From JADFUS01 sp964600025 (GTDB taxonomy: Bacteria; Bacteroidota; Bacteroidia; Bacteroidales; Rikenellaceae), in the NCBI GenBank assembly GCA_964600025.1, contig CAZRHJ010000005.1:1-64000 (forward strand): DNA of 64,000 nt. Reading direction: 5' to 3'. A program made the translations under genes and the position numbers. This document shows, one piece after another, positions 58,877 to 64,000 of this stretch (position 1 is its first letter; every line of letters starts with the position of its first letter). The notes below the pieces were generated by a model. It did no database searches, was not told where the DNA came from, and saw only the letters and a program-made list of their open reading frames with translations.

Positions 58877-60208
58877 ATGGAAGAACACAAAATAGCAGGA
58901 ACTCCCAAAGAGAAATTTCTTAACGTTATCAATAAAATATTTGTTGGAGATACGGCAATATGGATATTCTTATTTTTCATATTAGCCTCATCTCTTGTTG
59001 CAATTTATTCTTCATCATTATCAATAGCTTATGCCAAAGGAGAGAATTTTAACCACTATCTTTTCAAACAAATGGCTATTATTCTTGTTGGTTTTGTAGT
59101 GATGGCTATTGTGCGATTTTTCCCTATAAGTTTTTACAAAAAACATAGCAAAAAGATTTTTATTGCTTGTGTTTTATTAATGTTATATACCATTTTCTTT
59201 GGAGTAGAAATGAATGGGGCAAGGCGTTGGATAAGTATTATGGGATTTACGATACAAACTTCTGACTTCCTAAAAATTGGCTTGGTTATTTATATCACAA
59301 AAGTTCTGTATGACAGACAAAGCAATATCAAAAAAATAGTGTTTTTGCCATTTAAGGAACTTAGGCATTATTCGCAGAACAAAGAATATATAAAAGATGT
59401 TCTTATAAGAGATGGATTTCCGTTGTTGTTCCCACCACTTATTTGTGTGGCAATGATTATGAAAGACAATATGTCCACGAGTTTGGTTATTTCCTTATTG
59501 ATTTTGTTTGTCTTTATTTTGGGTGGAGTTTCATTTAGAGAAATAAAAAAAATGTTTCTATTGGGCATAGTTGCTGTTACATTACTTGTTTCTTTCTTTG
59601 CAGTGAGTGGATCTGGACGTTTCGAAACTTGGTCGAGTAGAGCGGTGCAGTTTGTTACAGGAACAGATAATGTTTTTGATGAAGAAGGAAAAGTCAAAGA
59701 TTTGTCCAAAATGAAAAATGATGATTTGCAGCGTTTGCAGTCCGATATTGCTATTGCTAATGGTTGGCTTGGGGGCAAAGGTATAGGAAATAGTGTGCAA
59801 CGTTCACACTTGGCAAACTCTAACTCTGACTTTATTTATTCGTTTATTATCGAAGAATGGAGTATTTTAGGAGGAATTTGGATTGTCTGTTTGTTTATTT
59901 GGATATTTTACCGAACAATCCAAATTGCGAAAACTTGCGAAAATTTGTTTAGTTCTATGTTGTGTGTTAATATGGGTTTGCTTTTTACGTGGAGTGGAAT
60001 ATCACATATTTTGGTTTGTGTTGGGTTATTTCCTGTTACGGGTCTTACGCTACCTGCTATTAGCCACGGTGGAACATCAATACTATATACCTTTATAATA
60101 ATTGGTATCATTCAAAAAATTAGCTACGAACAACGTGTTTTGGATAAAGAAAAACTTTTAAATCAACAAGAAAATCAAATTACAATTACAGAAGATACAG
60201 AAAACTAA
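58877..60208 (+). CDS. ftsW: Septal peptidoglycan polymerase FtsW
   Basis: A 443-residue SEDS-family glycosyltransferase with about ten helices. GARRWISIMGFTIQTSDFLKIGLV near 114-137 includes the conserved Arg/Trp loop, and LPAISHGGTSILYTF near 392-406 the C-terminal signature; NGWLGGKGIGNSVQR is in the long periplasmic loop. It polymerises lipid II at the septum with FtsI. Gene order murD-ftsW-murG is the usual one and separates it from RodA. Confidence 0.95.
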   Translation: MEEHKIAGTPKEKFLNVINKIFVGDTAIWIFLFFILASSLVAIYSSSLSIAYAKGENFNHYLFKQMAIILVGFVVMAIVRFFPISFYKKHSKKIFIACVLLMLYTIFFGVEMNGARRWISIMGFTIQTSDFLKIGLVIYITKVLYDRQSNIKKIVFLPFKELRHYSQNKEYIKDVLIRDGFPLLFPPLICVAMIMKDNMSTSLVISLLILFVFILGGVSFREIKKMFLLGIVAVTLLVSFFAVSGSGRFETWSSRAVQFVTGTDNVFDEEGKVKDLSKMKNDDLQRLQSDIAIANGWLGGKGIGNSVQRSHLANSNSDFIYSFIIEEWSILGGIWIVCLFIWIFYRTIQIAKTCENLFSSMLCVNMGLLFTWSGISHILVCVGLFPVTGLTLPAISHGGTSILYTFIIIGIIQKISYEQRVLDKEKLLNQQENQITITEDTEN

Positions 60209-60221
60209 AAAACAATTATAT

Positions 60222-61355
60222 ATGAAAATTGAAGATATTAATTCTAAAAAACCAGTTAGGATTATTTTGAGTGGCGGTGGAACTGCTGGTCATATTCACC
60301 CTGCTGTTGCAGTTGCCGAACGTATTGAGGCATATTATGGCAAAGATGCAGAAGTGCTTTTTGTGGGAGCTAAGGGCAAAATGGAAATGGATAAAGTCTC
60401 TAAATTAGGTTATAATATTGTCGGTTTGCCTATTACGGGCTTTCAAAGACGATTTACTTTCAAAAATCTGTTGCTACCGTTCAAAATTCTTGCCAGTTTG
60501 TATCTTGCACGTCGTATTGTTCGCAGGTTTCGTCCTCAAATAGTACTTGGTTTTGGAGGATATGCTTCTGCACCAATCATCAAAGCTGCACAAACCAAAA
60601 GTATAGCTACAATGATTTGGGAAGGAAACTCTTTTGCTGGAATGGCGAACAAACTAATTGGCAAAAATGTACAGCGTGTGTTTGTTGCATACGACAATAT
60701 GGATAGATTTTTTGAGAAAGAAAAAATAGTGCTTTCTGGTAATCCTCTTAGATGTGATTTTAGTAGTTTGAATGGCAAAGAAACAGAGGCAGACAAATAT
60801 TTTGGTTTTGACCAAAAACGTCCAACTTTACTTGTTACTGGTGGTTCACTCGGAACACGTACTTTCAATGAGGCAATCCTCAAATATTTTGATAAAATAG
60901 TAGAAAACTCTTCATACAACGTTATTTGGCAGACTGGTAGTTATTACTACGAGCAAATAAAATCTAAGGTAGGTGATAGAAAACACCCAAATATTTGGAT
61001 ATCTCCGTTTATAGACCGAATGGACTATGCTTATGCTTTGGCAGATTTGACAGTTGGGCGTGCAGGTGCTTCGACTATATCGGAGTTAGCACTTATAAAT
61101 ATGCCGTCTATTATTATTCCTTCGCCAAATGTTGCCGACGACCACCAACGCAAAAATGCTATTTCGCTTGTGGAGCGTAATGCTGTTGTTATGATTGAGG
61201 ACAAAGATGCTATTGAAAATCTTATCCCAGAGGCAGAAAAAGTTTTGTTTGACGAAAAAGCATTGAGAACTTTGAAAAATAATATCGAATATTTTGCTCA
61301 AAGCAATTCGGCAGATATAATTTTGAATGAACTTAAAAAATTTGTTATACTTTAA
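60222..61355 (+). CDS. murG: Lipid II synthase (UDP-GlcNAc transferase) MurG
   Basis: A 377-residue GT28 glycosyltransferase on the inner face of the membrane. GGGTAGHIHP at 18-27 binds the acceptor. GFGGYAS is near 107-113 and GGSLGTRTFNEA near 207-218, and GRAGASTISELAL near 275-287 binds UDP-GlcNAc. It ends 1 nt before the murC start. Confidence 0.96.
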   Translation: MKIEDINSKKPVRIILSGGGTAGHIHPAVAVAERIEAYYGKDAEVLFVGAKGKMEMDKVSKLGYNIVGLPITGFQRRFTFKNLLLPFKILASLYLARRIVRRFRPQIVLGFGGYASAPIIKAAQTKSIATMIWEGNSFAGMANKLIGKNVQRVFVAYDNMDRFFEKEKIVLSGNPLRCDFSSLNGKETEADKYFGFDQKRPTLLVTGGSLGTRTFNEAILKYFDKIVENSSYNVIWQTGSYYYEQIKSKVGDRKHPNIWISPFIDRMDYAYALADLTVGRAGASTISELALINMPSIIIPSPNVADDHQRKNAISLVERNAVVMIEDKDAIENLIPEAEKVLFDEKALRTLKNNIEYFAQSNSADIILNELKKFVIL

Positions 61356-61356
61356 G

Positions 61357-62733
61357 ATGAAAAATAAATTTAGCAACATATATTTTATTGGTATAGGAGG
61401 TATTGGAATGAGTGCCTTGGCACGATATTTCAAACACGAGGGCTATAATGTTGCAGGATATGATAGAACTTCAACTCCGCTTACAGATTCTTTGAGTGAG
61501 CTTGGCGTAGAAATAACTTTTGATGAAAGTGTAGATGCTATCCCAAACATCTATACTGACAAACAAAATACTATGGTGGTTTATACACCAGCAATCCCAA
61601 ATGAACACCCACAATTACAGTACTATTTGACTCAAAATTTTGAAATTGTGAAACGCTCCAAAATGCTTGGAGTGTTGTCTGAGGGTAAGTTTCTGATGGC
61701 AGTTGCTGGAACTCACGGCAAAACTACAACATCGTCTATGTTGTCGCATTTTCACCACGTTGCCACTTCGGGGGGAGGAAGTGCATTTCTGGGAGGTATT
61801 CTCAAAAACTATGAATCAAATCTAATTCTTGGCTCAGGCGACAGACTAACGGTCGAGGCTGATGAGTTTGATAGGTCTTTTTTGCAACTTTATCCCAATG
61901 TGGCTTTGGTTACCTCGGTAGATGCAGACCATTTGGATATATATTCTTCGCACGAGGATTTTAAATCTACTTTTACAGAATTTACTTCACAAATTAAACA
62001 CGGTGGTACACTTATCTACCGTAAATCAATAGACTTGGAAGTAGATAATAAAAACATTTGCATTTATAGTTATTCTTTGGACGAAGATAGTGATTTTAAA
62101 GCCCAAAATATAGTGTCTTGTGAGGACGGAACATATCGTTTTGATATAGTGTGTCCTGATAGAATTATCTGCAACTGTCGTACGGGAGTTGTAGGGCTTA
62201 TAAATGTCGAAAATTGTGTCGGTGCAGTAGCAATGTTGTGGGCGGCAGGTGGATATGACGAGGATAAACTTCGTGAGGCAATACGCAGTTTCTCGGGAGT
62301 AAAACGCCGATTTGATATGTATATAAATACTCCAAAATTACTTTATATGGACGATTATGCTCACCACCCAAGAGAGCTAAAAGCCACTATATCATCTATC
62401 AAAGCATTGTTTCCAAATCGTAAGATAACCGCTGTTTTTCAGCCACACTTATATACCCGAACTCGTGATTTTTATATGGGATTTGCAGAGTCTTTGTCGC
62501 TATGCGATAAAGTTATTTTGCTCCCAATATATCCAGCACGTGAATTGCCTATCGAGGGGATTGAATCCGAGATTATTTTATCTAATCTTACTTGTGAAGG
62601 AGTAGTTGTACAAAAAGAAAATTTAGTAGATTATTTAACTAATCAAGATATTGATATTTTGATTACCTTTGGAGCTGGAAATATTGATGCTTTGTGCAAA
62701 CCAATATCCAAAATGTTAGAGGGTAGATTGTAG
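61357..62733 (+). CDS. murC: UDP-N-acetylmuramate--L-alanine ligase
   Basis: A 458-residue ligase that adds the first amino acid. IGIGGIGMSALARY at 11-24 is the N-terminal nucleotide loop, AGTHGKTTTSSML near 117-129 the ATP loop, and EADEFDRSFL the central motif. MDDYAHHPRELKAT lies in the last domain. The ATG at 61357 immediately after the murG stop is used; a longer frame would overlap murG by 29 nt and add unrelated residues. Confidence 0.96.
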   Translation: MKNKFSNIYFIGIGGIGMSALARYFKHEGYNVAGYDRTSTPLTDSLSELGVEITFDESVDAIPNIYTDKQNTMVVYTPAIPNEHPQLQYYLTQNFEIVKRSKMLGVLSEGKFLMAVAGTHGKTTTSSMLSHFHHVATSGGGSAFLGGILKNYESNLILGSGDRLTVEADEFDRSFLQLYPNVALVTSVDADHLDIYSSHEDFKSTFTEFTSQIKHGGTLIYRKSIDLEVDNKNICIYSYSLDEDSDFKAQNIVSCEDGTYRFDIVCPDRIICNCRTGVVGLINVENCVGAVAMLWAAGGYDEDKLREAIRSFSGVKRRFDMYINTPKLLYMDDYAHHPRELKATISSIKALFPNRKITAVFQPHLYTRTRDFYMGFAESLSLCDKVILLPIYPARELPIEGIESEIILSNLTCEGVVVQKENLVDYLTNQDIDILITFGAGNIDALCKPISKMLEGRL

Positions 62734-62738
62734 TATTT

Positions 62739-63545
62739 ATGAAGAAGTTTTTTGTGTTGTTATTTATGTCTTTTTTGACAATAGCCTTGATTGTAGCTTT
62801 TGTCTTGACTGTTGGTGCATACTCCAAAAGCACTATTAGCAACAAATGGAAAACCGTTAATGTGATTATCAAAGACTCCGATAAACACTCTTTTGTTTCG
62901 GAGGCTCAAATAAAATTATTATTATCAAATTTCAAGTACAAACTTAATAAAACACACATTGATAGCATAAAAGTAGATGTTATCAAAAGTCGTGTTATGA
63001 AGAATAAATATGTTGATAGAGCTACTGTTTATACCTCGTGTGATGGTAGTTTAAACATTGTGATAGACCAATTTGTGCCATATCTATTAATTCAATCTGC
63101 CCAAAGTCTCTATATGTTTGATGTTAAGGGAAATAGTAGGGTGGTGAATTGTGCTATCAACAAAGATTTACCATATATCACTACTGATTTAATAAAAATT
63201 GATTTTCAGAAATTTTTTAAAAGTAGTGTAAAAAAACATATAACTAACGAGGAAATTATTAAAATTATTTGTAATTTTGCAAAGGTGGTGAAAGACGATG
63301 GATTGTTGAGTAACTATATTGTTCAAATAAATGTTAATTCCTATGGCGAAGTTGAGTTAATACCACGATTTGGGGCTAAATTAATTACTTTTTGTGATTT
63401 GTATGATATTGAGAATTATGATATTTATATCGACAAACTAAAAAGATTTTTAGAAACCTTATCCAATACTAACAAAGTTGGTGATTATGATTTTGTTAAT
63501 TTGAAGGTAGAAAATCAAGTTATTGCTAAAAAAACTAAAAAATAA
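62739..63545 (+). CDS. ftsQ: Cell division protein FtsQ
   Basis: A 268-residue bitopic protein with one helix near 4-28 followed by a POTRA-like domain (about 45-115; VNVIIKDSDKHSFVSEAQIK) and a beta domain (about 120-250). Weak conservation is normal; order between murC and ftsA supports the name. It would join FtsL and other divisome proteins in the periplasm. Of these, ftsL lies in the opposite-facing part of the cluster. Confidence 0.87.
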   Translation: MKKFFVLLFMSFLTIALIVAFVLTVGAYSKSTISNKWKTVNVIIKDSDKHSFVSEAQIKLLLSNFKYKLNKTHIDSIKVDVIKSRVMKNKYVDRATVYTSCDGSLNIVIDQFVPYLLIQSAQSLYMFDVKGNSRVVNCAINKDLPYITTDLIKIDFQKFFKSSVKKHITNEEIIKIICNFAKVVKDDGLLSNYIVQINVNSYGEVELIPRFGAKLITFCDLYDIENYDIYIDKLKRFLETLSNTNKVGDYDFVNLKVENQVIAKKTKK

Positions 63546-63547
63546 AA

Positions 63548-64000
63548 ATGATAAACTGTAAAGATTGTATTGCTTCTATTGATATTGGAACTCAAAATAT
63601 CATTATTTTGGTAGGTAAAAAATTGGTTAGCAACAATAAATTTCAAATTATTGCTAAATCTGTTATTCCTAACAAACCTACACATATGCTTCGTGGCGAG
63701 ATTAGAAATTTGGATATAGTTCAGTCTATTGAAAATGCTTTGGAGGAAATTCGTATAAACTACGATTTGAATATCAAGTCTGCTTATGTAGGTCTTTCAG
63801 GTCAGCATATCGTTTGTGAGAAACAACGTGGCTATGTTTTTGTCAAAAATCCAGAAGGAGCTGTTAGTGAGCGAGATTTGAATGAGCTTAACGACAGTAT
63901 GCGTAATTACAAATTAGAGCCTGGCAAAGAAGTTATTTCTATTTTGCCACAGACTTATATTTTGGACGGAGTAGAGCTTGTTAATCCTCTTGGTATGATT
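63548..64000 (+). CDS. ftsA: Cell division protein FtsA, 5' part (cut by window end)
   Basis: 151 codons are present and open to the window end. The start ATG lies 2 nt after the ftsQ stop. CIASIDIGTQNIIILVG at 7-23 is the actin-fold phosphate-1 loop, with SIDIGT as in FtsA. AYVGLSGQHI near 84-93 and VISILPQTYILDGVELVNP near 127-145 are the conserved FtsA stretches. It tethers FtsZ to the membrane; ftsZ is expected next. Confidence 0.93.
   Translation, partial: MINCKDCIASIDIGTQNIIILVGKKLVSNNKFQIIAKSVIPNKPTHMLRGEIRNLDIVQSIENALEEIRINYDLNIKSAYVGLSGQHIVCEKQRGYVFVKNPEGAVSERDLNELNDSMRNYKLEPGKEVISILPQTYILDGVELVNPLGMI

Noticed and set aside
1..64000. CRISPR array, tRNA, rRNA, prophage or transposase gene
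   Set aside because: No regular direct repeats with spacers, no cloverleaf sequences and no recombinase or transposase reading frames were recognised on either strand. tRNAs could be missed by eye.

Overview
The window is AT-rich (about one third G+C by eye) and reads as a chromosome segment of a member of the Bacteroidetes, most likely order Bacteroidales. The signs are: promoter boxes of the form TTG/TTTG-N19-21-TAnnTTTG; almost no Shine-Dalgarno sequences; many secreted or lipoprotein genes with N-terminal signal peptides; a TonB-plug protein, a DcaP-type porin and a BT_3928-like protein; GlsA/GlsB-type amino-acid lipid genes; and MurE with the DNPR signature of the meso-diaminopimelate enzymes. 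I cannot name genus or species. No rRNA, tRNA, CRISPR array, prophage or transposase gene was seen.

Layout. 1-7 kb: a PhzF-like protein, then a two-component system (membrane histidine kinase plus sigma-54 activator) divergent from a MacB/FtsX-type ABC transporter that has a sigma-54-like promoter and an upstream dyad. 7-12.5 kb: a YbhGFSR-like ABC-2 export operon behind a TetR regulator. 12.5-16 kb: a His-rich putative metal transporter, a sodium:solute symporter and a barrel-less TonB plug protein. 16-29 kb: S9 peptidase, C45-type Ntn hydrolase, ACT protein and phenylacetate-CoA ligase, MgtC, DapA, a four-subunit 2-oxoacid:ferredoxin oxidoreductase, and a C69 dipeptidase. This suggests growth on peptides and amino acids. 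29-36.6 kb: BNR and DoxX-like proteins, LigA, a YgjP-type metalloprotein, GpmI, an orphan HsdR-N nuclease-fold protein, and a GNAT. 36.7-49.5 kb: M14 peptidase, VanZ, a FecBCD/BtuFCD-type importer followed by GlmM, a PAS protein and a rhodanese lipoprotein, then Upp, an aldehyde dehydrogenase, a porin and pyrophosphatase. 49.5-64 kb: the division and cell wall (dcw) cluster.

The dcw cluster is split. rsmH-ftsL-ftsI run leftwards and are followed by ppa. Divergently, two acyltransferase genes (glsA/glsB-like) lead into murE-mraY-murD-ftsW-murG-murC-ftsQ-ftsA, and ftsA is cut by the window edge. No mraZ is visible.

The most notable structure that genes do not explain is a family of small dispersed intergenic elements. 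At least seven are visible, from a 41-bp derivative to about 240 bp. They have related inverted ends (ACTGTCCG...CGGACAGT) and the fuller copies fold on themselves almost end to end, with paired changes between copies. One lies inside an ABC transporter operon, and two in opposite orientation bracket the C45 hydrolase gene. I regard this repeat family and the sigma-54/ABC sensing module as the best candidates for follow-up. I found no clearly new defence or mobile gene system.
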